From Hofstenia miamia (Eukaryota > Xenacoelomorpha > Acoela): 64,000 nt of DNA. Positions 23,923-36,877 of this stretch are shown in pieces; position 1 is the first letter of the stretch, and each line of letters opens with the position of its first letter. The notes under the pieces were generated by a model, which saw only the letters and a list, made by a program, of their open reading frames with translations, had not been told where the DNA came from and made no database searches. Location: positions 436,292-500,291 of the forward strand of contig SCFE01000108.1 of assembly GCA_004352715.1 (NCBI GenBank). Reading direction: 5' to 3'. The position numbers and the translations under genes are program-made.

Positions 23923-24042
23923 ATTCTATGACAATGCTTTAGAACGGGAAATAATAATGACATAATGTATTCTATAGCAATGCATTAGAACGGGAAATAT
24001 TGACATATATATTCTATAGTAATACATTAGAACGGAAATTAC
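23923..24042. repeat. Minisatellite, three units of 42-46 bp
   Basis: Units starting at 23923, 23969 and 24011 share ATTCTATRRYAATRCWTTAG followed by AACGG(G)AAAT; spacing is 46 then 42 bp. Confidence 0.75.
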
Positions 24043-27000
24043 TCTTCTACATCCACATAATGTTGGCTTTATGCTAGTATATAATGGAAAAGCATGCGTG
24101 AAACATTGACTATTGAAACCAGGCAGGAAAAGTGTGAAGCTTCGTGCGCCAGCCCCAACTTGACCCGAATGATATTTCGACCCATTCAATCCTTCTAAGT
24201 TTGAGCCGACTTGGTGATTTGTGACCATAGAAGAAATACTAATTTCAAAAATATTTAATGTGGCTAAGACCAATTCAAAAACTAAAATTATGAAAATGAA
24301 CTTACTAAAATGATAGAACATAATATAATGAATATTCGTTTGAAAACGATAACACGTCATCACAATAAAGCAGAATATATTATATGTTTTTACACATAGC
24401 TAGTTGCCGTACAAAAAAAGTTACATGTAACACACCGTTCAATCGTTAAATGTAGCTTTAGAACCTATTCATGTAATCAATAATTAATGTCAACGTCATT
24501 GAATGACCCGCACATGATCCGATTTAAAAAATGAAAACTTCCACCTGGCCCGGCTTAGACCCGATATAAGGTTGGACCTTTTCTACCCCTGATTGTAAGG
24601 TTATGTATATTACATTCCCCACGAAGAGAAACTCTTGGAAATTATATGGCAATTAATCATATGCAATTTCGAAGATCCATAACGGACCCACATGTCATTT
24701 TTCGACAAAAATGATTAAATTGGCATTCTAAAAAATTAAAAAAATACATGAATACTTTCGCAAATAAGTCAGACGTAATATACAGGATGCCACACAAAAC
24801 CCCCAATTGGGACTTTACAAAGTTTTTTTGCACTGAACGCTATACTAAATGTGAACTTATTATGACTATAGGTTTCAAAATTAACTTCTTTTTTAGTACA
24901 GTCGAGAGAGATAAAACTTGCTGATGAAGATGTTGAGTTTGTCAAAGGGCATTGATATATTACTGCATGCATTGTTATGTCCCTCAAACAATCAAACAAC
25001 CCACATTTTTGAAAAGTACATGAATTTTTCCACTTTCTTGATAATTACAAGATAATGAAGTTAAAAGTATATATTCCACAATTAGCAAATAATGAGATAG
25101 CCAAAATATTAACAATGCTTAACATGTCTACCTTCAAGTTCGAGACATCTGTGTAAGCTTTTGATCTAGGAAGAAGTACTTTCACACGCAGTAGAAAGAA
25201 CTATTGTCTCGGCAATCAGCATAGTTTGGAAAATCACATTTTGAAAATTAATTTTTGCTTCAAAAATCTGTAATATTTATGTGACGCGTAAATTATGAAG
25301 AAAATAAGCTTAAAATGCATATGGCAATAAATTCACTTAATATTTATCTATTCATAAGTGTAATGCTTACACTAAACTCTTTTGTATTCCGAAAATAACA
25401 CTTCTTACTTCACTATGGTAACCAAAAAACATGTACGCTAAGATGAAAATTTTTTTGAGTTCTTTGTCCAAATCTAAGTTCTTGAAGTTTCTTAATAATA
25501 TGCGACATCAAAAATCCATTATCTTAATATTTGACAATTTGAATTGATTTGAAACAAAGTATTGTTAAACATCAGTACTGGAGTTTATGCTTCAGTATAA
25601 GTAATTTAGAACTCTACTCCAGTAAGTAAAAAAAGCCAGACTAAAAAAAACAACGTTAAAGACTCAAACTCAAATCAGCTAAAAGGTCCAAAAGCAGATT
25701 TGCATAAGAGTTTAAGTGTTTCTTAGAACACTCTGTTTCGACGATTTGATAATTTTATTCCACACAGATTGAAAAGTCTTTCTATTATCTCAGAACTTGC
25801 AGGACAGCTTCCGTGTAAAATCAGAACTCAATTAAGTTTGATGAAGATTTTTGCGATGGTTGATTCGTATAATAGTGTAGCTTTGACAACCTATTCTGTT
25901 CTGATCAGCCTAATGACTGTTCTGGTTGAAGCTGAAAGTTGCTCAATTGCAGAAAATTGAACATTTGAAATGATGAATTTTTGTTTGGTTTTTGCAAGAT
26001 GAAACTATTTTTAAAAATAATTTTGTTAGAATCACCGGGTAATCATATTAATAATTTGCAATACTTGTAATAGAGGAAATATTATCTTGTGTAAGCGTAA
26101 GTATACTTGAACAACAAACTGATTTGAAATTTTAAGAAAACTGAACTTTTTTTATAAATGAGTTTACTAGCAGTAGTTTGCTAAACGCTACATATAGTAT
26201 TTTGCTGAACCCCTAAAGTGTAAAATAAATAACCTGAATGACTTACAATATATCTTCATAAGCAAAGATAATTTTTTCAATGGCCTTAACCTCAATACTA
26301 TCGTCTGATGCATCCAATTCAGACGCAACTACGTATAATTATTCTAGTAATCCCTACCATTGAACTCAAATTTTGGATTTTGGATCTGCGAAATATATAC
26401 GAGATCTATTGATCAAATTTTCAGATCCAAATCAATTCCCAAGTATGATTATTAGGAATGAAAATGTTAGAAACTACCAATCTATGATTTAATATATAAT
26501 ATAATCATTTAGAATTAAAACTGAAAGACATCTTATAACAACATTACGGACTTTATAGTATTTACGCAAAATATTATTTGTTGTTTACTCAATTTTTTAT
26601 CTTAATTCAAAACACTGAATTATGAACTTTGTTTGGATAAAGAAAGTAAACATTTGCAAAGCTTCTTTCTCATTTTTTGTCTCATTGACAATTATATTTT
26701 CGATTTTAAAAATTTATTTACCACTACGAATTACACATAAATGCTAAACCGAGATCTGAATATTTTCATCAGTATATTATAAAAAATAGAGCAAAAGCCT
26801 AAAAAACAGAAAGCGTATGGAAAACAAAATCTCATTAAGTGCCGGAGGTAGCTTGTTGAATACAAGCTATAACATAAAATGGAAGTCTCCATAGAAAGCA
26901 TTTCAAATATACTTCTTCTGCAAGATTAGGCAAAAAAGGTGTCTCATGCATCAGTTTGCATCTCACTTACTATAGGCCAGAACCGCTTCCACCCTCTGTA

Positions 27001-28139
27001 TGTATCGTTAATTTTTGTCTTGGCAGCTTAACGTTAAGGCGTTATTTGGTGAGTAATCAATTCTTTCCATATTAATAATTTTATTAGAATTCAGAAGTTG
27101 ACAAGGGCCGGGTCTGATATTTTCCAAAATCTGTGAGATAGGATAAGGCACATGGCAGGAATGACTTTTTAATATTGTAGACATCGGTGTCATCAGAACA
27201 TGAAGAAATTAGTCATTCATGGTCTCAGTAGCACTGAGATATCGAGTCCCAGTTAATCCTTTGAGAAGCAGAACCCTACATTCTTCAAATCTTATTGGTC
27301 GATTTGTTACCATTAAGAAAAATGTCGTTCTGGATCAGAGCAAAAAATGCGCTATGGAAACCTATCTTCTAATAATGTATTCGTACAGGAACAATTTGCT
27401 GTTATATTGGTAGCAGTTCTTTCACCAGATCTGCAATTTTTCATGGATGTTGACTGGCTTTTCTGTATCACTTGTTATTAATGGCATGTTGTAAATTTTT
27501 ATCCCTGTACACAATGTCTAATTAAATAATGCAATAAATAATACCAAAAAGGCCTTGCATGAATAAAGTCTATTCTATAACGATAAACTAAAATTGAATT
27601 AAAATAAGAAGTTGAAACTATTGTTCCAATCGATAAAATATAAGTTGAGATTTCGGAAGAAACCCTCTTGACAGAAGAACAATAGATAATTATTTATGCA
27701 GTTCCATTATTTGTCTTCAATAATTATTTCATGACCGGCATTTCTATTTTATGTATATTATGGATGGATAAATTAATGATTTTGTTTCCGTAATCTTGTA
27801 AAGGAATTATACGTGGTAAATTCCAACATAATTCACAGGCCCACATAATTTTGGTTATAAATGCCCTGCGGGAATCTAAGAAATAATAACACAATTATCA
27901 AAGGCTATGCATTCCTTTCATTTACAGCTGACTAGGCGCCAGTCTTTGTCGAATTTTATAAGTGCTGTAATGTATTTTGATATTTTTTCGATATAATTTA
28001 TTAGAATTGTAGTAAGTATAAAGTGTCCCAGAAAATTTCGTTCATTTTGCCTAATTTTTTCACAACTCCCAAAAATTTCTTACAGTTCCCAAAATTTTTT
28101 TTACGAACTGTAAAATATCCGGTAAACATTATTTCGTTG
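24043..28139. other. Gene-poor stretch
   Basis: Nothing with gene structure was supported. A minus-strand open frame at 23926-24363 (145 codons) overlaps the minisatellite and lacks any motif, so it is not called. Confidence 0.35.
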
Positions 28140-28141
28140 TT

Positions 28142-28143
<2 letters not shown>

Positions 28144-28176
<33 letters not shown>
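28144..28176. repeat. (TA)n microsatellite at a gap edge
   Basis: About 30 bp of TA leading into ATTAACGCTGGGTATTT and the gap; the same order appears on the far side of the gap. Confidence 0.95.
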
Positions 28177-28177
<1 letters not shown>

Positions 28178-28189
28178 CGCTGGGTATTT

Positions 28190-28463
28190 NNNNNNNNNNN
28201 NNNNNNNNNNNNNNNNNNNNNNNNNNNNNNNNNNNNNNNNNNNNNNNNNNNNNNNNNNNNNNNNNNNNNNNNNNNNNNNNNNNNNNNNNNNNNNNNNNNN
28301 NNNNNNNNNNNNNNNNNNNNNNNNNNNNNNNNNNNNNNNNNNNNNNNNNNNNNNNNNNNNNNNNNNNNNNNNNNNNNNNNNNNNNNNNNNNNNNNNNNNN
28401 NNNNNNNNNNNNNNNNNNNNNNNNNNNNNNNNNNNNNNNNNNNNNNNNNNNNNNNNNNNNNNN
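28190..28463. other. 274 N assembly gap
   Basis: The sequence ATATTAACGCTGGGTATTT occurs immediately before the gap (28171-28189) and again just after it (28473-28491), both after a (TA)n run. The gap is therefore probably spurious. Confidence 0.95.
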
Positions 28464-28991
28464 TATATATATATATTAACGCTGGGTATTTTTTTAGGAA
28501 ATATATACTGGCCCCCAGTTCCACTTATGCAGCTGGGTCGATGGGTTTTTGAAAATTTTTTTCGAGTTCTTGTACATAATTTTATATGGGACCCTCATTA
28601 ACAGATCTATCAAACAAATTTTGCTAATATTTTTTGGTAATATTTCGACAAACATTGTTATCACTTTCAAGCATTTGGAGAAATGTTCCCGAACTTTTTT
28701 TAGTAATTCAAATCTTCAAAATATATTTAGATTTGTTTGATGTCTTTGTTCATTTAAGTTTGCTTTCTTAGTTGATTTTATACACATTGCTTCTGCGATT
28801 TTAGTTTCACGATGTCTTAGTATTTTAAAATTTTTCACCTTGGGTTCACATCCATGTATATACATGTATATTTCGGATTGTAGATGCCCTCTTATATGTT
28901 CCTTTGCCCGAATTTCTAAATGCCTTCTGGTCTCTTCAATGTATGAACTTGAACATTCAGCACAGAATAATATATATATATATATATATAT

Positions 28992-29991
28992 NNNNNNNNN
29001 NNNNNNNNNNNNNNNNNNNNNNNNNNNNNNNNNNNNNNNNNNNNNNNNNNNNNNNNNNNNNNNNNNNNNNNNNNNNNNNNNNNNNNNNNNNNNNNNNNNN
29101 NNNNNNNNNNNNNNNNNNNNNNNNNNNNNNNNNNNNNNNNNNNNNNNNNNNNNNNNNNNNNNNNNNNNNNNNNNNNNNNNNNNNNNNNNNNNNNNNNNNN
29201 NNNNNNNNNNNNNNNNNNNNNNNNNNNNNNNNNNNNNNNNNNNNNNNNNNNNNNNNNNNNNNNNNNNNNNNNNNNNNNNNNNNNNNNNNNNNNNNNNNNN
29301 NNNNNNNNNNNNNNNNNNNNNNNNNNNNNNNNNNNNNNNNNNNNNNNNNNNNNNNNNNNNNNNNNNNNNNNNNNNNNNNNNNNNNNNNNNNNNNNNNNNN
29401 NNNNNNNNNNNNNNNNNNNNNNNNNNNNNNNNNNNNNNNNNNNNNNNNNNNNNNNNNNNNNNNNNNNNNNNNNNNNNNNNNNNNNNNNNNNNNNNNNNNN
29501 NNNNNNNNNNNNNNNNNNNNNNNNNNNNNNNNNNNNNNNNNNNNNNNNNNNNNNNNNNNNNNNNNNNNNNNNNNNNNNNNNNNNNNNNNNNNNNNNNNNN
29601 NNNNNNNNNNNNNNNNNNNNNNNNNNNNNNNNNNNNNNNNNNNNNNNNNNNNNNNNNNNNNNNNNNNNNNNNNNNNNNNNNNNNNNNNNNNNNNNNNNNN
29701 NNNNNNNNNNNNNNNNNNNNNNNNNNNNNNNNNNNNNNNNNNNNNNNNNNNNNNNNNNNNNNNNNNNNNNNNNNNNNNNNNNNNNNNNNNNNNNNNNNNN
29801 NNNNNNNNNNNNNNNNNNNNNNNNNNNNNNNNNNNNNNNNNNNNNNNNNNNNNNNNNNNNNNNNNNNNNNNNNNNNNNNNNNNNNNNNNNNNNNNNNNNN
29901 NNNNNNNNNNNNNNNNNNNNNNNNNNNNNNNNNNNNNNNNNNNNNNNNNNNNNNNNNNNNNNNNNNNNNNNNNNNNNNNNNNNNNNNNNNN
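28992..29991. other. 1000 N assembly gap
   Basis: Exactly 1000 N, so probably a gap of unknown size; TA runs on both sides (28971-28991, 29996-30013). Confidence 0.95.
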
Positions 29992-30449
29992 TTTATATAT
30001 ATATATATATATATTAGCCCTGTAAATGCGGATAACGTAATTAATAATTTCGAAAAAAAAGAAAATTTTGAAAGAATGTTAGGGAATGACTAGAGACTTT
30101 ATTTTAAAAACAATGAAAAAATTACCAAAAGAATACTGCAAATATAATCTTAGTGCTAGATTCGCACTGAAATTTTTAGAAGTACTTTTTCATCAAAGAA
30201 AACTTACGCACAGAAAATACCCTGTTTTCCTTGGCCATATTTTACATATTGTTAAATTATTAATAATTTTGTATTGACTGGCAAAGTGCGTTACAATTAA
30301 AATAAATTTTAGGCTTGTTACCTGAACAATTAAATGTATTTAAAAACATGTTAAATATTTAAACTGAATTAGATTAAGGTGGAGCGCTAGTGACTGTAAA
30401 ATTTTACCCATCTAAACAAATCAAAATATTTTTTTAAGAACGTCATTTA

Positions 30450-30605
30450 ATGATTAGCCTTAACCTTAAGCGGACTCTGACATTGGGAACCGCATGTCTC
30501 AATGGGCTTGGAAAGTATATCTACAAATGATGAAAAAGTTCATTATTGCTACCATGAGCTCTAAATACGATAAGTACATGAGCATTAGGTATGAAGAGAA
30601 TTTGA
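30450..30605. repeat. Dispersed repeat copy, left end
   Basis: Begins with CCTTAACCTTAAGCGGAC, the complement of the GGTTAA right end seen elsewhere. It then follows the shared CATGTCTCAATGGGCTTGG block found at 22800 and 53680. This suggests inverted TTAACCTTAA-type termini for the family. Confidence 0.5.
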
Positions 30606-32190
30606 ATGTTTTATAAAAAAATAGAAATTTTCAATGAAAAATCATGAATCTTTTCAAATACTTCACCCACAGCAATACATCTTAGTATCCTTTTTCATTA
30701 CTATTCTCGAGCAAGCTCATCAATAGATGTGTACCTGTCTTGTTATTTCCACATTTCATAATTGGATTGGAAAACATTCTTTGAAAATGTGGAAATCTCG
30801 AGATATGGACACGTTCATTGATAAACTCACAAAAGTGCTTGAAGTAAATCAAAAGATTAAATAATTTTTTATGAAAATTCCAATTTTTTAAAAGTTTCCA
30901 ATTTTCTAAATTCTAAGTTTTGAGGTGCTTAACAGAGGAGGTCTGGAAATCTTGGGAGAAAGTCATTATTTAATATTTGAATCATGTTTAAATCAGTAGG
31001 TTACTCTGTCATATTTGTTTTAGTGCGAGAACTGATAAGGAAGCCATGAGAAACAGACACCAAATCAGTTGTAAGAATCCTGTAAACCATGCTGCAATTG
31101 GCTGTATGCTTATGCACCAATTCATCTAATATATTGAAACACGTACATTTTCAGTCATACTAATTGAAACTGACGACTTTAATTCTATACGGTCCTGTCA
31201 CTACTGACTTCAGCCCATTTCCAACAATATCATTTCTGCCAAAAGACTTATCTCACCACGTTTATTTTTCTTGGGTATTTGTTGAATTCTTCTCAATGCC
31301 ATTATTTTGCCCCATGCAAATTAAATCATAAAGTTAATTTAAGCACCCTTCACTATATTTCGAAATATTATTTCAATTATAGTATTTATATAATAGAATC
31401 GGCATCGACATCCAGTTACAACTAAAGTCAATGAAAAAGATATTCTATCAAATTTATAACTGATATTTTGGAAAATGAGCTGAAAGAAAATAAACTTTTG
31501 GGATTTGTTTTTCGGAGACGTGGTGATTATTGAGATAATATTTAGAGTTTATATATAAATGGTTGTTAATTTACAATTGTTAGTCAGTGAATTTATGTAA
31601 AATGAAAATTATCGCGAAACGATCTAGCAGCGGAATATCAATAATTTATAATATTTATTTGGCATAATGGTGGTACATGCGTTAAATGGGGCCACAGTAG
31701 ACTGCAATTGCATCATTGTAAAATGGTAACCCTACGAATATTGGTGGGAATATATTTACCAATTAACTGCTCGTTTCACTTTGAATAGAATTCAACCCAA
31801 ACAAAGTACTAATATTTTTGAAAGGATTCTCGAACAGTTAATGCTTAGACAAAAATAGTCTGCTTAAATTTTAAAACACCCTATTTCTATTTTATTTTTA
31901 AATGCATTAATAGTTGCAAATTTAATGCAAAACTTAAAAATTGAACCTTGAATCAATATAAAATTAACTGTTTACAGCTGTGTTCAAAATTTCAAAATAA
32001 TAAATTTTGTTCGGGTCTAACTTATCAGCACAGCCATGCTATGAATTTCAACAAATTTAACAATGAAGTTGTCAATTTCAAGTTCCTTCAAATAAACAAA
32101 CACTTGTAGGTATAGAAAGTCTTATATGATTCTTACTAATTAAACAATGTAATCAATTGATATTTAGACAGATGTTATAGATACTATTGG
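30606..32190. other. Gene-poor stretch
   Basis: No supported gene or repeat beyond AT-rich background. Confidence 0.3.
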
Positions 32191-32194
32191 TATG

Positions 32195-32458
32195 GTAAAC
32201 GACACTAGCTTACCATTTTTTTGATAGAAGAAGACGACAATTATTAAAAATTTTTCACTTCTAACCCGAGTCATCCACTGCATGATATTTTCCCTAACTT
32301 GGTGTCTCGGAAATTGTCTTTCATGTTTCCTGATATGTGCAGGCACATCTCTCATTATAGAAGAATGTTCAAATGTTATAAATATTTTTAGTTTTTTTGT
32401 TGTTGATTTTTTTTGCCCGTTGGCGGCAAGACAATAAAAGTTATTGTTATTACTTGAG
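32195..32458 (+). pseudogene. LINE C-terminus and 3' UTR remnant
   Basis: A plus-strand frame around 32250-32350 reads SNPSHPLHDIFPNLVSRKLS, which resembles the C-terminal 'HPLH' block of CR1/L2/RTE-like reverse transcriptases. A TGCCCGTTGGCGGCAAG hairpin and AATAAAAGTTATTGTTATTA follow, the kind of hairpin plus simple tail that ends such elements. Confidence 0.5.
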
Positions 32459-33289
32459 AAAAGTGAAATATTTTTCTACTTTCTGTGCCTTTACTGTTAA
32501 ATTTTTTCTCAGCATATCCTGGTAAACTTGTCAAATTTCCAGAAATTATTCTTAATAAGATGAAGACCTATCTCACAGTTCTACACAAATTCTGACAAGA
32601 TTGCTATTTCCTTGGACATTACATCTTTAAGACATAATTATTATAAATTCGTGCCAACATGTCTTAACTTTGCAATTACTGTATTGGAAATTTGTAATAC
32701 GATTTTCTATAGAGTCACACTTACTGTCCAGTGGTGATCTTATAATTGCTCTTGTATATTTGCGTTTAATGTTTTCTCAACTCCCATAAAATACGTATGT
32801 CGGACACTTGAACAAGTGAACTGGTCCAATGATTTAAAAATCCAATACATTTTGCCACATGACATAATATTCCGAGATGCTAAATATAAATAATGCTCAT
32901 ATAGCACTGCATGCAAATTTCATTTTGCACTTGATCATAAAACACCTCCTAATCCCCATTAGATGTCCGTTAACAACTGCCTCCCCATTGTAAAATCGTG
33001 TAATGCAGCAATTTATATCAATCTGACCTTCAAATAAATTTTTTATAATGCATTCCAAAGAGATTTGGAATAATAATAATAGTAATAATACTAATAATAT
33101 TAGTATTTTTAACATTAACATAAATTTTATCGAATTACAATAAAAATCCAAATTAATAAAAAAATATGCTTACGACAATTTAAACATAAATGAATTAATG
33201 ATTTTGTGCAAGGTAAGCTGTTGTTATAATATTATACAAATTTTTTTCAAAAATACTCTCTTAATTCATGTTTCACTCTTTTGGGTGAA

Positions 33290-33690
33290 TTAGATAGATT
33301 GATAATGGAATGTAGATGAATAAAATTGTCCATATATGGAATGCGTTGAAAGTAGAAAGTCGTTTGTAGTCTAAGAAATGTAAACATTTAAACAACAAAT
33401 TCTTTGATGGTCTTAAACCAGATCTTGAATGAACATAGAAGGGCAGGTTGTTTAGAAGATTGAAATTGCTATGTACATTTAAAATCTTGTTTTAAAAATT
33501 AGATCTATTATCTGTAGTTTAAAGAAATAGGTAAAATTTTCAAGATTGTCAGCTTTTCAAGATATTCTTGCTCTGAATATTTCCAGCGAGTACATCTACG
33601 TTGAAATCGTTCAAGTCTATCAAACATAGACAGGTTTTAATACCATACTACCAAAGCATATTTAATTGATGACAGCTTCATAGAATTATA
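33290..33690 (-). pseudogene. LINE reverse transcriptase C-terminal fragment
   Basis: Minus-strand frames near 33540-33670 contain YALVVWY and, shortly after, LERFQRRCTRWKYSEQEYLE. This is the typical 'LE-x-QRR-x-TR ... Y-x-x-RL' segment downstream of LINE reverse transcriptase domains. Frames are interrupted and the fragment is short. Confidence 0.6.
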
Positions 33691-33881
33691 AAATTGCAAT
33701 TAAGTTTTTCAGTAAACATTGAATGGTATCACTCGTTTAGACCTCAATAAGGTATTTGCACACGATTTTATTTTAAAATTAATATCATTTTTCTAAGATC
33801 TTTTACTTTCAGTGAAAAACAAATTTGGTGATCAAAAAGCTGCAGACTATTGTCTTTACTAAGATATAAAAATTTAATTGA

Positions 33882-34069
33882 GGGGGTTCTACACTGGAGA
33901 TTTTGGTCCAAAATGTTGTCAGTATTTTTGTGTGGTACACTGCAAATTTTTCTCCAAGCGTTTGTCAGAATTTTTGTGTGCTACACTGCGGATTTTTGTC
34001 CAAACTTTGTCAGGAGTTTAAATAAAACTCTGAACAAAATTTGGACAAAAATCGTTAGTGTAGCACCCC
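33882..34069. mobile_element. Fold-back element with three 46 bp internal repeats
   Basis: The left arm starts GGGGTTCTACACT and the right arm ends AGTGTAGCACCCC. Their inner parts (GATTTTGGTCCAAAATGTTG and its approximate complement at 34033-34055) also pair, giving ~40 bp arms. On the left side the TACACTG..GTCCAA..GTCAG unit repeats at 33890, 33936 and 33982, exactly 46 bp apart. No target duplication was found. Confidence 0.6.
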
Positions 34070-36737
34070 TTTTTGTTGAAATTTTTGAATATTAAAAGAA
34101 GGCTAGTTTTCAGCATACCATTCTTGAACAATTCAAAATCATCTAAAAGCGAATCACTAGAAAATGTCAGAAGCTTCAAATCATAAAAAGCATAACTTGT
34201 CGACAACTATCAGGTAAATCATTAATAAAAATTGTCTTTGTTTAAAACGTCACGAGATTCATCAACTATAGTGAAGAATCTTGCTCATTGTGATTTTATT
34301 AAATAATTGAAGCCTTAACGTCAAATTCCTTCTGTAGGATGGAATGAGTATAATTTGCATGCGAACAACCTAGGTAAATATTCTGGAAAGCACTAATATA
34401 ATATGAACTTTAAAGAGCAGCATAGAGACCACATAAAAATAGAGCAGACATGGATCACCTTTAGCACAGCCAATCTCATTTAGAAAAAATAAAAACTAAA
34501 TATATATTTTTATTTTCTTACATATTGCTCCTAATACTATGGCATTAACTACAATTGTTACGATTTGCTTGCTGGTCCGGGTATCACATGCTATTTCTGA
34601 TTCATATATGCATGATGAGCGATATTTACTATTCTATGTTTATTTCTGTAAATAGTCCATCCGCTCACAAATGGAATCCTTCAATTTTTTTATTATGAGA
34701 GAGACTTTTATTTAAACAAAAACTTTAACTTACAAACATATTAAATTGCATTAATAAAAGTTTAATCCTTGTTTTGAGCGACATGTATTTGAAGGGCAGA
34801 CGATATAATGGGGGCAAGAATCTTCAATAGTATAATTTGTTTTGAAAAACTTCCAAAAAACGTCTTTTAAATTGTGATTTACATACTTTGGTGCATTAAG
34901 AAGATGAATGGATATTTTCAAAAAATGAAATTTGCTAATGGAACCACTCGATGGAAAAAATATTGAGATGTCTTTGATTTTTTACAAATTTTGCTTTCAA
35001 ATATAATGTGATTTGAACTTCTTAGATTTGAACGACGTACAGTCGTAAGAATTAGGTCAGTTATTGACACAATTGTTACAAAATAGTAACACGTACTAAC
35101 CTGCAAATGCAAATGCTCTTAACCACTCGTTGAATTATCTGATTGGTTATTTTTTTAATCAATAATTTTGTTCTTTGTTATGCTTTTATATTCATGGATA
35201 GGGCAGATCAAGGCAAACTAAGGTAAATTGTGTTTTTCAGTCATCTTCAGCTTCATCTGTTCTCAAGAAAATGCACAACACATTCATATGCATATGCATA
35301 CATACCAAAGCCACAAAATGTACTATATTTCTGGCCAAATTCAAAGACAATTGCAAAAGCACTAAGTATTTAAAAAACTGTACAACTAGCCTGCCCTGTA
35401 CATGCATTACTTAATTATAGATATTTTTAAGACGATATTGAGAATAATTTCTTAGGCTCCAATCTAGATCACTGGGCTTAGCTACAATAATCACTAATTA
35501 TCACATGTTAAAGATTGCCAATACATCAATGTGCTGGTGATTTTTCAATATTAATCAAGCTTTTTGAATGTTTGCAGTTAGGTCAGGATTGTTGCCATGG
35601 TTACATACTGCTAGAATTGGTTAGCTAATTTATTGATTGAAAGCATCGAATCCTTTAAAATATTGAAATTACTCCAATGAAATATTCGAATATTATGTAT
35701 TTCAAATTGTACAGAGTGAAAAATATAAAATTATTTTATTTATTTTTTATATTTTAACTAATCTAAGTGAACCCTAAACTTATGAGAGACTTGTGGACCA
35801 TTAGTAGTGTTCGCATTAATGTGCCATTTTCTCATAAAATCATTCAGCTTTCTACTCTAATGATGCATTTACTCATTGATTTTACATGAAATATTGAATC
35901 AAGCGATTTATTCAAGAGAGAAACAAACATACGTAGCGTTAGAAGTAAATGATAATTTTCAGTATTTTATTTAAAGAATTATTTTATTTACACAGAATTT
36001 TAAGCGTGCGCAGAATGATCCCCTCATATTTTTCTTAATGCATCTAAATTTGTCTCATTAAACAAACGTAAGTGGAAATCGTTCGGCATGCAAATAGACT
36101 AGATTCTTAAGATTGTAGAATTTAGGTTGCATCTGTAAAATTAGATAGCATTGAAAAAAAATATTATGAATATGTAGTGTGCAGTTGGATATGTTCAATT
36201 AAAGGAGTTTGATTCTCTAAATCAAAGATCCATATTGAAAAATATTTCTCTTAACCCTAAGCAACGCAAATATTTTATACAATTTGTGATGGTATCTATC
36301 AAAAATTTTTTATAATTCAATAAATAAAATTCTTAAGCTTTGCACCTCCGAAAGGGTGTTGGGTAGTTTATCGACAGAAAACAAAATTGTAGTCTAGTAG
36401 TTTCCTCTATGGTCCTTAGACCGTTTTATCATTGAAACACTAGGCATCGGATTAATTCGAAAGTTTTTGCAAAAATCAGATTTCCATTGAAGAAAAGTTA
36501 ATGTACTTCAAACACACTTATAATTTTAATGACAAATTTTCATCTTAACAGAGAAACACACTTATCCATAGATGTATCAAAGTTCCATGACCTTCAAATT
36601 TCCCATTAGGTTTGGGGGAAATTGTATGGGTATGTGAGAAAACGGTTTATGACTTTAAAGTCACATATATACAAGGAGTTCCAATTATTTAGAGAACTTC
36701 AACCCCTCTGATTTTTAAACGGTTTGACGCCACTGAT
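34070..36737. other. Gene-poor stretch
   Basis: AT-rich background; no gene, LINE block or inverted-repeat element could be supported. Confidence 0.3.
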
Positions 36738-36753
36738 ATATATATATATATAT

Positions 36754-36822
36754 NNNNNNNNNNNNNNNNNNNNNNNNNNNNNNNNNNNNNNNNNNNNNNN
36801 NNNNNNNNNNNNNNNNNNNNNN
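36754..36822. other. 69 N assembly gap
   Basis: Gap within a long (TA)n tract (36738-36753 and 36823-36873). Confidence 0.95.

Positions 36823-36873
<51 letters not shown>

Positions 36874-36877
<4 letters not shown>

Noticed and set aside
23926-24363. 145-codon minus-strand frame
   Set aside because: Its C-terminal part is the minisatellite (repeated YYRIYMSIFPVLMHCYRI-like units), so the open frame is a by-product of the repeat.
28023-30093. Long frames of up to 417 codons
   Set aside because: They are mostly N gap bases and TA repeats (Ile-Tyr runs).
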